From assembly GCA_013285705.1 (NCBI GenBank), contig JABDHA010000009.1:1-62739 (forward strand): a DNA stretch of 62,739 nucleotides, read 5' to 3'. Every line of letters begins with the position of its first letter. The first letter of the stretch is position 1. Of this stretch, positions 1-11,474 are shown piece by piece. Source of the DNA: Acidobacteriota bacterium. Its GTDB lineage: Bacteria; Acidobacteriota; Terriglobia; Terriglobales; Acidobacteriaceae. A model generated the notes under the pieces. The model ran no database searches. It was not told where the DNA came from and saw only the letters and a program-made list of their open reading frames with translations. The translations under genes and the position numbers were made by a program.

Positions 1-143
1 TGCAGCGGCCCCAGTCCGGGTTCGAGGATGCGGGCATTCTCGCCCGAAAGAAACGTCTCGATCCCGGCGGACTCCAGGCGCAGCCTGGCCATTTCGGCCT
101 CCATGGGCTCGGTAAAATTGGCGACGGTGATAACTGCTTCCAT
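1..143 (-). CDS. DUF2007 family protein, C-terminus cut off by window edge
   Basis: The minus strand from an ATG at 141-143 reads MEAVITVANFTEPMEAEMAR and continues open to the window edge, so only the first 47 or so residues are present. The pattern of a short beta strand, a PMEAE helix and then a strand such as GIETFLSGEN resembles the small DUF2007 domain, annotated as a putative signal-transducing protein but of unknown function. An AGGAAA Shine-Dalgarno lies five bases before the ATG. It diverges from purB. The assignment rests on the N-terminal pattern alone. Confidence 0.6.
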   Translation of the reverse strand, partial: MEAVITVANFTEPMEAEMARLRLESAGIETFLSGENARILEPGLGPL

Positions 144-245
144 TGATTTCCTTTCTTTTGCTTCAGGCAACGGTTGTTAAGATGCGCAAACGATAGAATA
201 AGAAGTTCACCAATACACAGCTTATTCCTCAAGGAGAGTGCTTCG

Positions 246-1544
246 TTGATCGCCCGCTACACACGCCCGCAGATGGGAAAAATCTGGAACGATGAAAATA
301 AATACCGCATGTGGCTTGCGGTCGAGACCGCCGCCAACGAAACGCTGGCCGAAGATGGCATCGTCCCCGCAGGGGCCGCGAAAGCCATCCGCGAGCGTGG
401 AGATTTCAGCGTAGCGCGCATTCAGGAAATCGAGGCCGAGGTAAAGCACGACGTCATTGCCTTCACCACGGCAGTCGCGGAAAAGATCGGCCCCGAATCG
501 CGCTGGCTGCACTATGGGCTGACCTCAAACGACGTTGTCGACACCGCGCAGGCCCTGCAGATCAAGGCAGCATCGGCGCTCATCCGCGAAGACCTGCTCG
601 CCGTCATCGAAGTCCTCAAGAAGCGCGCACTCGAGTTCAAGCACACGCCGACCATCGGCCGCACACACGGCATCCACGCCGAGCCAACCACCTTCGGACT
701 GAAAATGCTGAACTGGTACGCCGAGATGCGCCGCAACCTGGAGCGCTTCGACGCAGCCGCGGAACAGATTCGTATCGGCAAGTTATCAGGAGCGGTGGGA
801 ACCTTCGGACACCTCAGCCCAAAGCATGAAGAGCGCATCTGCGAGAAGCTCGGCCTCAAGCCCGCGCCCGTGGCCACGCAGGTCATTCAACGCGACCGGC
901 ACGCGCATTACATCTCGACGCTTGCCATTATCACGGCAACGCTCGACAAGATTGCCGTTGAGATTCGCCATCTGCAGCGTACCGAAGTGCGCGAAGCCGA
1001 AGAGTTCTTCTCCGAAAAGCAAAAGGGCTCGTCCGCCATGCCGCACAAACGCAATCCCATTACGACTGAGCAGATCAGCGGCCTCGCCCGCGTCGTGCGC
1101 GCCAACACGCAGGCTGCCTATGAAAACGTCGCGCTGTGGCATGAGCGGGACATTTCGCATTCATCGGTCGAGCGCATCATCTTCCCCGATTCGACCATCC
1201 TGACCGACTACCTGCTCGCGAAGACGGCCACATTGATTGAGAAGCTGCTCGTCTATCCCCAGCGGATGATCAAAAACCTCGAGAGCACCGGCGGCCTGAT
1301 CTTCAGCGGGCAACTGCTGCTCGATCTTGCCGAAGCCGGCATGCTGCGCGAAGATGCGTACCGTCTGGTGCAGAGCCATGCTATGCGCGCCTGGAAGGAA
1401 GATCTCATCTTTCGCGACCTGATCAAGTCCGATCCGGAGATTACGGCAAAACTCAGCGCAGAGAAGCTGGAGCACGCCTTCGATCTGAATCGCCAACTGC
1501 GCAACGTGGATGCGATCTTCGATCGCGTGCTGCAGGAGTCATAA
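246..1544 (+). CDS. purB: Adenylosuccinate lyase
   Basis: Cytosolic purine enzyme of the fumarase/aspartase superfamily. It cleaves SAICAR to AICAR and adenylosuccinate to AMP, releasing fumarate. The protein is 432 residues, normal for the short bacterial form. The signature SSAMPHKRNP is seen near residues 262-271, with TSNDVVDTA and GRTHGIHAEPTTFG further upstream. I place the start at a TTG at 246 because the family begins IARYTRP..MGKIW and an AAGGAGAG Shine-Dalgarno lies at 231-238, seven bases upstream. An ATG at 174 in the same frame would add 24 unconserved residues. No other purine genes are adjacent. Confidence 0.95.
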   Translation: MIARYTRPQMGKIWNDENKYRMWLAVETAANETLAEDGIVPAGAAKAIRERGDFSVARIQEIEAEVKHDVIAFTTAVAEKIGPESRWLHYGLTSNDVVDTAQALQIKAASALIREDLLAVIEVLKKRALEFKHTPTIGRTHGIHAEPTTFGLKMLNWYAEMRRNLERFDAAAEQIRIGKLSGAVGTFGHLSPKHEERICEKLGLKPAPVATQVIQRDRHAHYISTLAIITATLDKIAVEIRHLQRTEVREAEEFFSEKQKGSSAMPHKRNPITTEQISGLARVVRANTQAAYENVALWHERDISHSSVERIIFPDSTILTDYLLAKTATLIEKLLVYPQRMIKNLESTGGLIFSGQLLLDLAEAGMLREDAYRLVQSHAMRAWKEDLIFRDLIKSDPEITAKLSAEKLEHAFDLNRQLRNVDAIFDRVLQES

Positions 1545-1619
1545 AAGATAAATAATTTGGCCCTCTGGCAACTCTGCTACCATGCTCTCGGCTTGGAAAA
1601 TGCATTGCCCGGACGACTC

Positions 1620-2093
1620 ATGCCATTACGCTGGCTCATTGTTTTGGTTGCTATCGCCGCACCTGCAGCACAGGGACAGAAGACCGTTCCCGTGCCGCAG
1701 AGCTGCACGCCTCAGGTCAATCAAAAGCTAAGTGAACTACTCAGCGCCCCGCCATCGCACTCTGTAGACAATGTAATGGTCTGCGGCATCACGGCAAGCT
1801 CTTCGCGCACGCAGAGCGGAGGCCCGCACGGCAGCCATCAGATACTGCCGCTGCGCGTCACCTTTCCTGACGGAAACACGCGTCTGGTCGAAGTGGTGAC
1901 CAACGACGATCTCGATGGTGTAGTCACGGCTCCAGCCAACGCGCAGGTATATGCATACGGCCAAGCGTTCTTCCCATCGCGGGGACATTTCGCCGCCGGT
2001 ATTCATGATGTGCATTGCTCCACGCATCGCGGCGCAGACAACGGGTGGGTCGTGGTAAACGGCCAGCAGCATCCCGCGAGTTGCCAACACTAG
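1620..2093 (+). CDS. Secreted YukJ/DUF2278-like protein
   Basis: A protein of 157 residues with a signal peptide (MPLRWLIVLVAIAAPAAQGQ). Its C-terminal half holds VYAYGQAFFP, GIHDVHCSTHRGADNGWVVVNG, close to the VYAFGE / GIHDIHMNQG / DNG.WQDG pattern I recall from DUF2278 (YukJ), a family without a known function. The middle part (LPLRVTFPDGNTRLVEVVT) would be the N-terminal strand region of that fold. It is shorter than YukJ proteins and is exported, so it may be a divergent relative. I chose the ATG at 1620 because it starts the signal peptide. It is the first gene of a same-strand run leading to DUF4126 and ubiX. Confidence 0.55.
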   Translation: MPLRWLIVLVAIAAPAAQGQKTVPVPQSCTPQVNQKLSELLSAPPSHSVDNVMVCGITASSSRTQSGGPHGSHQILPLRVTFPDGNTRLVEVVTNDDLDGVVTAPANAQVYAYGQAFFPSRGHFAAGIHDVHCSTHRGADNGWVVVNGQQHPASCQH

Positions 2094-2102
2094 GATCAGG
2101 CG

Positions 2103-2705
2103 ATGGAAGCATTTACTCCAGCTACGATTGCCGCGCTCATCATCGCCGCCAGTTTTGCCGCTGGTCTCAACGTGTATGCCACTCTGCTCACGCTCGGTCT
2201 ACTGGCGCGCGCGCACTGGGTTGAGCTGCCTGTAGGTCTGGACATCCTCACGCACTGGTGGGTGATCATCGTCAGCGGAACGATGTTTGCGATTGAGTTT
2301 GTCGTTGACAAGATTCCCGCATTCGACATGATCTGGAACGCGCTGCACACCTTCGTGCGTATCCCGGTCGCAGCGCTGCTGGCCTATCATGCCAGCGAAC
2401 AGCTTTCACCGGAAATGCAAATTCTGGCCGCAGTCGCCGGGGCCGGCATCGCCATGGTCGCCCATAGCTCGAAGACAGCCGTGCGCGCCGCAGTCACGCC
2501 CAGTCCGGAACCCATTTCAAACATTGTCCTCAGCACCGGCGAAGACTTTATGGCGGTTGGCGTCACCTGGCTGGCAACGCGCCATCCTGTGATCGCCGCG
2601 TGCATTGCATGCGGATTTCTATTGCTGGCCGTGATCACGGTTCACTGGCTGGCAAAGTTCATCCGCAGAGCATGGAACAAGCCAAAACCGGCCGATGCTC
2701 ATTAA
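2103..2705 (+). CDS. DUF4126 integral membrane protein
   Basis: A protein of 200 residues with about five hydrophobic segments: residues 8-30, 50-70, 82-95, 105-120 and 155-185. The opening AALIIAASFAAGLNVYATLLTLGL and the VDKIP.FD..W..LHTFVRIP block are typical of DUF4126, a membrane family of unknown role. It starts nine bases after the preceding stop codon, so the two are probably co-transcribed. Nothing suggests a substrate. Confidence 0.8.
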   Translation: MEAFTPATIAALIIAASFAAGLNVYATLLTLGLLARAHWVELPVGLDILTHWWVIIVSGTMFAIEFVVDKIPAFDMIWNALHTFVRIPVAALLAYHASEQLSPEMQILAAVAGAGIAMVAHSSKTAVRAAVTPSPEPISNIVLSTGEDFMAVGVTWLATRHPVIAACIACGFLLLAVITVHWLAKFIRRAWNKPKPADAH

Positions 2706-2741
2706 ACGCACTATGAAGAGGATGGAATCGTTTAGGATCGC

Positions 2742-3362
2742 ATGGGCTGGAACAAAATGACACACGAGCACTTGAACCTTACCGTAGCCATTACAGGCGC
2801 CAGCGGAGCCGCCTTCGGTCAGCATCTGCTGCAGGCGCTGCACATCGATCCGCGCGTTTCGCATGTGCATTTTGTCGCCTCCGAGAGTGCCCTGCGCGTG
2901 CTTGCCGAAGAGTTGCGCTTCAGCGGCCGCAATGGCCTGGTGGAAAAGCTGCTCGGCCATCCTTCCAGCAAGGTGCAGCAGCACGCCGAGTCCGATATTG
3001 GAGCGTCCATCGCGAGCGGCAGCTACCCGTCAAATGGCATGATCGTCCTTCCCTGCAGCATGGGCACTCTGGCAGGTATCGCGAATGGCCTTGCGCAAAA
3101 CCTGATCGAGAGAGCCGCCGACGTTTGTTTGAAGGAGCGGCGCCCGCTGATTCTGTGCGTGCGCGAAACGCCCTTCAACAAAATCCATCTGCGCAATATG
3201 ACGCTCGCCGCCGATGCCGGCGCTACGATCTATCCCGTCATCCCCACGTTTTATAACCACCCTATTGATTCGACCATGATGGCGAAGCAATTCGTCGCCC
3301 GTGTGCTTGCCCATATCGGCCTGCCGCAATCGGACGCCTATGTGTGGAAGGGCGAAGCGTAA
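2742..3362 (+). CDS. ubiX: Flavin prenyltransferase UbiX
   Basis: UbiX joins a dimethylallyl group to FMN to make the prenyl-FMN cofactor used by UbiD-type decarboxylases. The FMN-binding Rossmann start TVAITGASGAAFG, the PCSMGTLAGIA loop and the RETPFNKIHLRNM substrate motif are all present; the usual form of the last is RETPLH. The length of 206 residues is normal. The ATG at 2742 has an AGGA five bases upstream; an ATG at 2757 is an alternative start. No ubiD lies in the window, so the client decarboxylase must be elsewhere. Confidence 0.92.
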   Translation: MGWNKMTHEHLNLTVAITGASGAAFGQHLLQALHIDPRVSHVHFVASESALRVLAEELRFSGRNGLVEKLLGHPSSKVQQHAESDIGASIASGSYPSNGMIVLPCSMGTLAGIANGLAQNLIERAADVCLKERRPLILCVRETPFNKIHLRNMTLAADAGATIYPVIPTFYNHPIDSTMMAKQFVARVLAHIGLPQSDAYVWKGEA

Positions 3363-3449
3363 AGAGCAGCAACAGCGCGCACGACGGTAACTATTCAAAC
3401 ATGTTCCCTAACGAAGATTGACGCTGTATCCTCCCGATGAGGGAAATCC

Positions 3450-4292
3450 ATGCAGCCTGCACAAACTCCAGATGTCCTTCATCGAGTAATTGGGTCGCAA
3501 CCGGTGCGCAACGCGCTTTCCTGGATCGGCAGCACCGATTCCGGAGTCAACCTTCTAAACCGCGTAGCAAGAGAGCGAGGTATTTACGCAACCTTCAACG
3601 AGGCTCAGGAAGCGGCGAAGCATCTGAACGCGAAAGGACACGAGGCAGAGCTTCTCTCTCAACTTCCGCTCAACTACGGCCTGCGGATGAGCGACTACCC
3701 CGTTCTCGTCTGGTTGAACCAGGTTCGTCCCCAGCGGCTTTTCGATTTCGGCGGATCTGTCGGAAATCTGTATTACCTCTACAAGGACTATCTTGACCTG
3801 TCGCCCCCTTTTTCCTGGATCGTGCACGATCTGCCGGAGGTCGTCGAGAGAGGCCAGTCGCTGGCCGCCACTCGCGACGCCTCGACGCTTTCCTTTTCTT
3901 CCCAGCTTTCCGATGGAAAGGACTGCGACTTTTTTCTCGTCTCAGGTGCGCTGCAATTCTGGGAGCCCTCGATGGCAACCCTGTTCGCAGCCATGGGCAC
4001 CCGCCCCGAGCATGTCATCGTGAATCGCTCTCCGCTTACAGAGCGAAAACTCTCGTATGTGATCCTCGACATTATCGGCAACGCCGCGTTACCGAAGATG
4101 ATTCGCAGCCGCAGCGGCCTCATCGAAGAATTCGAGTCCCTCGGGTATGAGCGTGTCGCTGACTGGATAGAACCGGAGCGCAGAATTACTCTAACGTTCT
4201 ATCCCGGCTACGAAGTTCCCAATTATTCCGGCCTCTATTTCCGGTTGAAAAAGGCGGACGCACTAGGAAATGGGAACGCTCCACACGCTTAG
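3450..4292 (+). CDS. TIGR04325-family putative methyltransferase
   Basis: A protein of 280 residues. The segment LFDFGGSVGNLYYLYKDYL followed by WIVHDLPEVVERGQSLA looks like a class I SAM-dependent methyltransferase nucleotide-binding region with an altered glycine loop. The C-terminus (NRSPLT...GYERVADW..PER.ITLTFYPGYEVPNYSGLYFR) matches what I recall of TIGR04325, often found in O-antigen and surface-glycan loci. The substrate is unknown and no glycan cluster is adjacent. A GAGGGAAA Shine-Dalgarno precedes the ATG at 3450. It converges with the minus-strand regulator that follows. Confidence 0.7.
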   Translation: MQPAQTPDVLHRVIGSQPVRNALSWIGSTDSGVNLLNRVARERGIYATFNEAQEAAKHLNAKGHEAELLSQLPLNYGLRMSDYPVLVWLNQVRPQRLFDFGGSVGNLYYLYKDYLDLSPPFSWIVHDLPEVVERGQSLAATRDASTLSFSSQLSDGKDCDFFLVSGALQFWEPSMATLFAAMGTRPEHVIVNRSPLTERKLSYVILDIIGNAALPKMIRSRSGLIEEFESLGYERVADWIEPERRITLTFYPGYEVPNYSGLYFRLKKADALGNGNAPHA

Positions 4293-4306
4293 TGCATCCA
4301 TTTCAC

Positions 4307-4714
4307 TTATAACGATTGCACAGCTTCCACCCCGGCGCTCTGCATCTGCTCGCGTGGCAGGAGCCTGCCCACATAGCTCAGTAATAGATGAGGATTCAGC
4401 GGCTTTGGCAAAAAGGCATTCGCGCCCACCTCAAAAACCCGCTCCGTCTCTAACCGCGCACCGCGCTCGGCAATCATGATGATCGGCATCCGCGCGAAGG
4501 CCGGCAGCGCGCGCAAGCGCTCAACGACGACCAAACCGCTGCCCGCCGGCAGGCTCAGATCCACGATCATCAAATCCGGATTGTGCTTGCGCGCCTCAGA
4601 CACAGCGGCAACGGCATCGAAAGCAAAAAATACAGCACAGGCTTTTACCGACAATGCCTTTTGAATCGCCTGGCACACCTTTGGGTCGCTATCAACAATC
4701 AGGATGCGCTTCAT
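4307..4714 (-). CDS. Single-domain response regulator (receiver only)
   Basis: A receiver domain of 135 residues with no output domain. The acidic pocket is present (D8 and D10 in LIVDSDP), the phosphoacceptor is D52 (LMIVDLSLPAGSG) and the conserved lysine is K104 (FLPKPLN). The switch threonine/serine normally found at the end of beta-4 is replaced by alanine (A82 in IIMIAERGA), so signalling after phosphorylation may differ from the standard mechanism. No histidine kinase is adjacent. A role as a phosphorelay intermediate or in gliding or motility control is possible but not shown. Confidence 0.85.
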   Translation of the reverse strand: MKRILIVDSDPKVCQAIQKALSVKACAVFFAFDAVAAVSEARKHNPDLMIVDLSLPAGSGLVVVERLRALPAFARMPIIMIAERGARLETERVFEVGANAFLPKPLNPHLLLSYVGRLLPREQMQSAGVEAVQSL

Positions 4715-4818
4715 AAAATCTCGTCCTCCACTGCATTCCCTTTGCTGTCTTCATCGGTAATCAACAGCGGTAGACGAGGGCTTATTTCACACTTTGTTCT
4801 TTATTTTCTTTGCAGCTT

Positions 4819-5256
4819 CTAAACCTGCAGACGGAATGCTTTTTCAATCACAGCAATGGTGAACGGTGCGATGCGGTATCTGCCATGCGAGTTCAGCTCC
4901 TCGCGGTTTATCCAGCGCGCCGCGGCTGCATCGGAGGCGCAGCACAAAGTACCACCGGTCACGCTGCAGAGAAAATCCACCAGCACATAGTGGAAGCGCA
5001 CCGCGCCCGCTTCATCGTGAACGATCCGATCAAAGACTTCGACAACCTGCAGCGGCTCGGCGCTAAGCCCGGTCTCTTCCAGCACCTCGCGGCGAATGCC
5101 CTGCTCGAGCGTCTCCCCCAGTTCGAGCGCGCCTCCGGGCAATGACCACTCGCCCTTCAGCGGCTCCTGTCCACGCTGGATAATCAGTACCTGATTTTCA
5201 TGAAGAATGACGGCTCCGACACCGACGATAGGAGCCTCCGGATATTCACGCCGCAT
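4819..5256 (-). CDS. NUDIX hydrolase
   Basis: A pyrophosphohydrolase of 145 residues. The Nudix box is complete: GGALELGETLEQGIRREVLEETGL, that is GX5EX7REXXEEXG, which binds Mg2+ and does the chemistry. The layout resembles ADP-ribose or NADH pyrophosphatase-like housekeeping Nudix enzymes, but the substrate cannot be told. It appears leaderless: TAGACT lies six bases before the ATG and there is no Shine-Dalgarno. It reads away from the nitroreductase upstream, with a dispersed repeat in between. Confidence 0.9.
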   Translation of the reverse strand: MRREYPEAPIVGVGAVILHENQVLIIQRGQEPLKGEWSLPGGALELGETLEQGIRREVLEETGLSAEPLQVVEVFDRIVHDEAGAVRFHYVLVDFLCSVTGGTLCCASDAAAARWINREELNSHGRYRIAPFTIAVIEKAFRLQV

Positions 5257-5262
5257 ATGAAG

Positions 5263-5268
5263 AGTCTA
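5263..5268 (-). promoter_or_regulatory. Candidate -10 box of a leaderless promoter (NUDIX gene)
   Basis: TAGACT on the minus strand lies six bases before the ATG, which would place the transcription start at or next to the start codon. No clear -35 was identified. Confidence 0.4.
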
Positions 5269-5300
5269 CGTGCTGGAAGGATGCATATCCTGGCACGACC

Positions 5301-5340
5301 GTCATTCTGACGACCAACGGGAGGAAGAATCTCAGCGATG
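5301..5340 (+). repeat. Dispersed repeat family B (GTCATTCTGACGACC type)
   Basis: A copy of a roughly 40-bp extragenic repeat that begins GTCATTCTGACGACCAACGG and ends GAAGAATCTCAGCGATG. Near-identical copies occur at 13294, 23143 and 41593. It is the only full copy here that is not downstream of a plus-strand gene. Confidence 0.85.
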
Positions 5341-5386
5341 CGGAATAAGAAATATCACTGGATTCTAGCGCTACTAAAAAAATGAT

Positions 5387-6037
5387 CTAAAACTTTATCG
5401 GCTTGCCAAACTCTTCGGCGAAAACCGTGCGCGCAAGATTGAAGCGTCCGCCCTGAAATTTGTCGTTGCCCTTCAGATGTCCAATGCCCAGCAGCGCCAC
5501 TACGTGATAACTCAAAGGCAGCTTCAATATCTCGCGCACCTTTTCCTGCTCAAAGCCTTCCATGGGAGCCGTATCGTAGCCCAGCACCTCAGCCATGAGC
5601 AGCATGGTGGTAAAGGCGATCATGACATGGCGATTGAGCCACATCGCGAAATTCGGATGGTTCGAAAGATAGTTGGGAATATTGACCTTGGCCTGCTCCG
5701 CGTAGTTCTCCGGCATTCCCCCCTCTCGCCCCATCCGGAGCATCTCTTCCAGATCGCCGCTGCGCCAGCCATCGGCATCGCCACAGGCCACAATCACCGC
5801 GGACGCTTCTTCTACCTTGGCCTGGTTGAAGCTGGCCGCCCGCAGCCGCCGCTTCTGCTCTTCGGAACGGACAACAATAAAACGCCACGGCTGCATGTTG
5901 TAACCGCTCGGGGCCTGCAGACCGGCATCCAGAATTTTCTTCAGATCTTCGTCGGGCATGCGGGAACCATCAAAGCTGGGCGTAGCGCGGCGCTGCGCAA
6001 TCGCCTGAGACAAGGTTTTCTCCATGACATTAGCCAT
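5387..6037 (-). CDS. Nitroreductase-family flavoprotein
   Basis: A protein of 216 residues with the FMN-binding pieces of the family: AQRRATPSFDG near the N-terminus, APSGYNMQPWRFIVV near residues 40-55, and HVVALLGIGHLKG near the C-terminus. Such enzymes use NAD(P)H to reduce nitro compounds, quinones or enals; the physiological substrate is unknown. The MYNMQPWRF-like motif replaces the commoner S.N.QPW. An internal ATG four codons later (MEKTLSQ) is an alternative start. It is a single gene flanked by a repeat and a secreted hypothetical. Confidence 0.88.
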   Translation of the reverse strand: MANVMEKTLSQAIAQRRATPSFDGSRMPDEDLKKILDAGLQAPSGYNMQPWRFIVVRSEEQKRRLRAASFNQAKVEEASAVIVACGDADGWRSGDLEEMLRMGREGGMPENYAEQAKVNIPNYLSNHPNFAMWLNRHVMIAFTTMLLMAEVLGYDTAPMEGFEQEKVREILKLPLSYHVVALLGIGHLKGNDKFQGGRFNLARTVFAEEFGKPIKF

Positions 6038-6080
6038 CCGTAAAGCTTCTTTCTTTTTGAAGAGTGCTACCGCTCAAATG

Positions 6081-7067
6081 CTACTGAATCTGATTCATCG
6101 GTAGCTCAATCGCGAAGGGGCGCTGATTCTCCGCGTTTGCATATACCCAAAACCCGTGAAAAGCCGAGCGCAATTCAGGATGCTGCGTCAGAAATGCCTT
6201 CATGACCTCAACATTCCGGCTGCGCGTCGCCACCGGATCGGAAACATCATTCGATTTATAGTTCACGACCAGATCGAGTCCACCCAGCGAACCATCCGTG
6301 TGAATGTTCGTAACGTCGAAGGTCTGGCCATTGGCATCAAGTTTCATCGGCTCCGCATCCGGCAGTCCATCCGGGCGAACACCGCTCATCTCCTTTTGCA
6401 GCTTTTCGAGGTTCGGGCTGGAGAGAAAATCCACAGGCGTCAGCAGATACGCCGCCGTCTGGTAGTAGAAATACGCATTCCACCCCTGGTGGCTTTTGGC
6501 GTATTCCCGCGCCTTGGTCCAATACCAGACCCCGTCATGTCCGGCCACAGCCAGTGGGCGCGCAAAAAATCCGGCCAGCTTCCACTGCGCACTGCCGGCC
6601 GGGTCGTTCGCCAGAATCATTGCCAGCTGCTGCGGCTGCTTGACGCCGGTTGCATGCACCACAACCAATGCGTAGTCCCCCGGCGGCAGCTGCGGGATCG
6701 AAATGGTAATGAGCAGTTGCGATCCGGGAACGCTGCAGAAGAATTGCGTGTCGGCAGGGGATTTGAGATCAGTAGCCTTCAGGCTGTAGATCGAATCGAC
6801 CGTCAGCGTTGCCCCTTGCAGATTCGGCGCAATCGATTGAATGGTGCCGGCAATTGAATCGAACTGGGCGGCTACACTGGCGATCGTGTTGGCTTTCACC
6901 GCCGGTAAATTGCCCATTTGCACATCGTTGGCCAGCGTCCGCGCAGCCTGAACGTAAACACTCCTCTGCGCGTCTGTCATCTGCGATTGTGTGGTACAGG
7001 TGACCGCGCTGGCCATTCCGCCAGAAAGGAGTACCGCGAAGAGAGCTAATGAGCGCCAGAGAGTCAT
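6081..7067 (-). CDS. Secreted protein of unknown function
   Basis: I do not recognise this family. The likely start is the ATG at 7065-7067, giving 328 residues with a clear signal peptide (MTLWRSLALFAVLLSGGMASA). An earlier in-frame start would add 12 residues ahead of the signal. The mature protein has an N-terminal helical part (residues 25-75) and then beta-rich segments such as SQLLITISIPQLPPGDYALVVVHATG. Two cysteines (TCTTQ and FFCSVPG) could form a disulfide. There are no membrane segments after the signal and no catalytic motif. Confidence 0.75.
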   Translation of the reverse strand: MTLWRSLALFAVLLSGGMASAVTCTTQSQMTDAQRSVYVQAARTLANDVQMGNLPAVKANTIASVAAQFDSIAGTIQSIAPNLQGATLTVDSIYSLKATDLKSPADTQFFCSVPGSQLLITISIPQLPPGDYALVVVHATGVKQPQQLAMILANDPAGSAQWKLAGFFARPLAVAGHDGVWYWTKAREYAKSHQGWNAYFYYQTAAYLLTPVDFLSSPNLEKLQKEMSGVRPDGLPDAEPMKLDANGQTFDVTNIHTDGSLGGLDLVVNYKSNDVSDPVATRSRNVEVMKAFLTQHPELRSAFHGFWVYANAENQRPFAIELPMNQIQ

Positions 7068-7169
7068 AAATGGCAACAAACAATTTTTCGTGAGCAAATC
7101 CAAACCACTGCTAGTCTAGTACATAGAGGCATGCCCGCAGAGCACCTGTGCGCCCGCTTCCGGATTTTG

Positions 7170-7979
7170 ATGCGATTCCAGCTGCAAACCGGGCTTTTTC
7201 TTCTCGTTGTTGCCACTGCAACCATAGCAGAGGCGCAGGTTGCGCCCATGCCGCAACAGCTTCAGCAGCGCCGGCCTCATCCGCGTCCGTCGCTCCCGGA
7301 AAACTCATCCGCCCCCGGCCTGAACCCGACACCACCCATTACCCCCCAGCAGGCGGCCGTCACCCCGCTCACAGCACCCCCGCCAGCCGCACCGCTGACC
7401 GCCTCATCCCTGCTCGATCAGCCTGCCAAGCCCGCGCAGGTCCATGTAGATGATGGCAAGGTTTCCGTAAAAGCGGACAATTCCGCCCTGTCTGACATTC
7501 TTCACGATATTTCTTCCAAGACCGGAATGACGGTTGACGGGCTCTCCCGCGATCTACGGGTCTTCGGCAGTTACGGCCCGGCCAGTCCACGCGAGGTCTT
7601 ATCGGCCTTGCTCGATGGCGCGGGCTACAACATCATGATGGTGGGATCGCTCGACAATGGCGCGCCACGCCAGTTGGTGCTTACTCCGCGCACCGGCGCC
7701 GGCGCGGCTGCTACCCCAGGCCAAGGCCCAGGCGGTGGTGGTCGTCAGATGCAGGGAGTCCGGCCGAACAACGGCGACGATGACGACGATTCGACGCCCG
7801 ATCAGCAGGATCCGCAGCCTCCAAGGCCAGAGCCCAATCCGCCTGAGACAGCGCCGCAGCCGGATCAGACACCACCGGCAGGCCAGCCCGGCCAGATAAA
7901 GACGCCGCAGCAGATGCTCCAGGAGCTGCAGCAGATCCGTCAGCAACAAATGCAGCAGCAGCAAGCCAATCCGCAGTAG
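7170..7979 (+). CDS. Secreted protein with a secretin/TonB N-terminal (STN)-like domain
   Basis: A protein of 269 residues starting at the ATG at 7170, followed by a signal peptide (MRFQLQTGLFLLVVATATIAEAQ). A proline/alanine-rich linker leads to a compact segment at about residues 90-160 (VHVDDGKVSVKADNSALSDILHDISSKTG...REVLSALLDGAGYNIMMVG), which has the strand-helix-strand pattern of STN domains found in secretins and TonB receptors. The rest is glycine-, aspartate-, proline- and finally glutamine-rich (repeated QQ), probably disordered. No secretin channel domain follows, so this would be a soluble periplasmic adaptor or a lone domain. The function is inferred only. Confidence 0.65.
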   Translation: MRFQLQTGLFLLVVATATIAEAQVAPMPQQLQQRRPHPRPSLPENSSAPGLNPTPPITPQQAAVTPLTAPPPAAPLTASSLLDQPAKPAQVHVDDGKVSVKADNSALSDILHDISSKTGMTVDGLSRDLRVFGSYGPASPREVLSALLDGAGYNIMMVGSLDNGAPRQLVLTPRTGAGAAATPGQGPGGGGRQMQGVRPNNGDDDDDSTPDQQDPQPPRPEPNPPETAPQPDQTPPAGQPGQIKTPQQMLQELQQIRQQQMQQQQANPQ

Positions 7980-7982
7980 AAG

Positions 7983-8046
7983 GTAGAAGCACCGGGCTTC
8001 AGCCCGATGGATACGCGGCAGAGTTAAGATGGGCTTCAGCCCCGGA
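7983..8046 (+). repeat. Dispersed repeat family C (twin-hairpin, GTAGAAGCACCGG type)
   Basis: Starts GTAGAAGCACCGGGCTTCAG and ends GGGCTTCAGCCCCGG. Each half is a short palindrome around GGCTTCAGCC. Related copies occur at 34682, 38302, 40149 and 41715. Confidence 0.75.
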
Positions 8047-8119
8047 CCGTTCACAACCTGTTCTACGCGTGCATGAAAAACCGCTTCAGGCTCGAAAGAT
8101 AATTCTCCAATCCCAATAG

Positions 8120-8141
8120 AAAAGGCCGCCCGATGGCGGCC
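8120..8141 (-). terminator. Rho-independent terminator of the 58-residue membrane protein gene
   Basis: On the minus strand GGCCGCC-ATCG-GGCGGCC is followed by TTTTCT. It sits 27 bases after the stop codon of the small gene at 8168-8344. Confidence 0.75.
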
Positions 8142-8167
8142 CCTCGTCTTCCTCGAATATTTTCTAT

Positions 8168-8344
8168 TTACACCACGCGTGCGATTTCCGTCTTAGGCTG
8201 CGGAGCCTGCATGGCATACGAGCGCGCGTGCATCTTCAACAGAGCAAAGGACGCCCGGCAAATCACATAGGCCGCCAGCACTCCAAAAGCGAGCGCAGCC
8301 ACTGCCGCGCAAATCAACATCACCAGATTTAATGCGTCCTGCAT
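8168..8344 (-). CDS. Small single-span membrane protein
   Basis: A protein of 58 residues beginning MQDALNLVMLICAAVAALAF, with one long hydrophobic helix (residues 7-33) and a basic tail ending RVV. A GGAAGAG Shine-Dalgarno precedes the ATG and a good terminator follows the stop, so the gene looks real despite its size. I recall similar small proteins from acidobacterial genomes, but the function is unknown. It sits divergently upstream of uvrA, about 250 bases away; I see no other gene in that gap. Confidence 0.7.
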   Translation of the reverse strand: MQDALNLVMLICAAVAALAFGVLAAYVICRASFALLKMHARSYAMQAPQPKTEIARVV

Positions 8345-8594
8345 CCTGATTTCTCTTCCGGCAGCCGCTTCTTCAGTTTCTGGCCCTGCGATCTGCCTGA
8401 TGTGTCACGCTTTACTTGTGCGTGTAGTGACTACGATGCTCATTCTCGCAGAAAACAGGCATACATTGACCCGGTTTTCTGTTGCCAACTAAGATACCTA
8501 TAGGATTCTTGTTCCGATTCTGAACGGCCACCAGTGCATTTGCAAGGGGTGGAACCCTCCGCATCTGCAAGTTTTTCCCAAATATTCACCCTTC

Positions 8595-11470
<2,876 letters not shown>

Positions 11471-11474
<4 letters not shown>

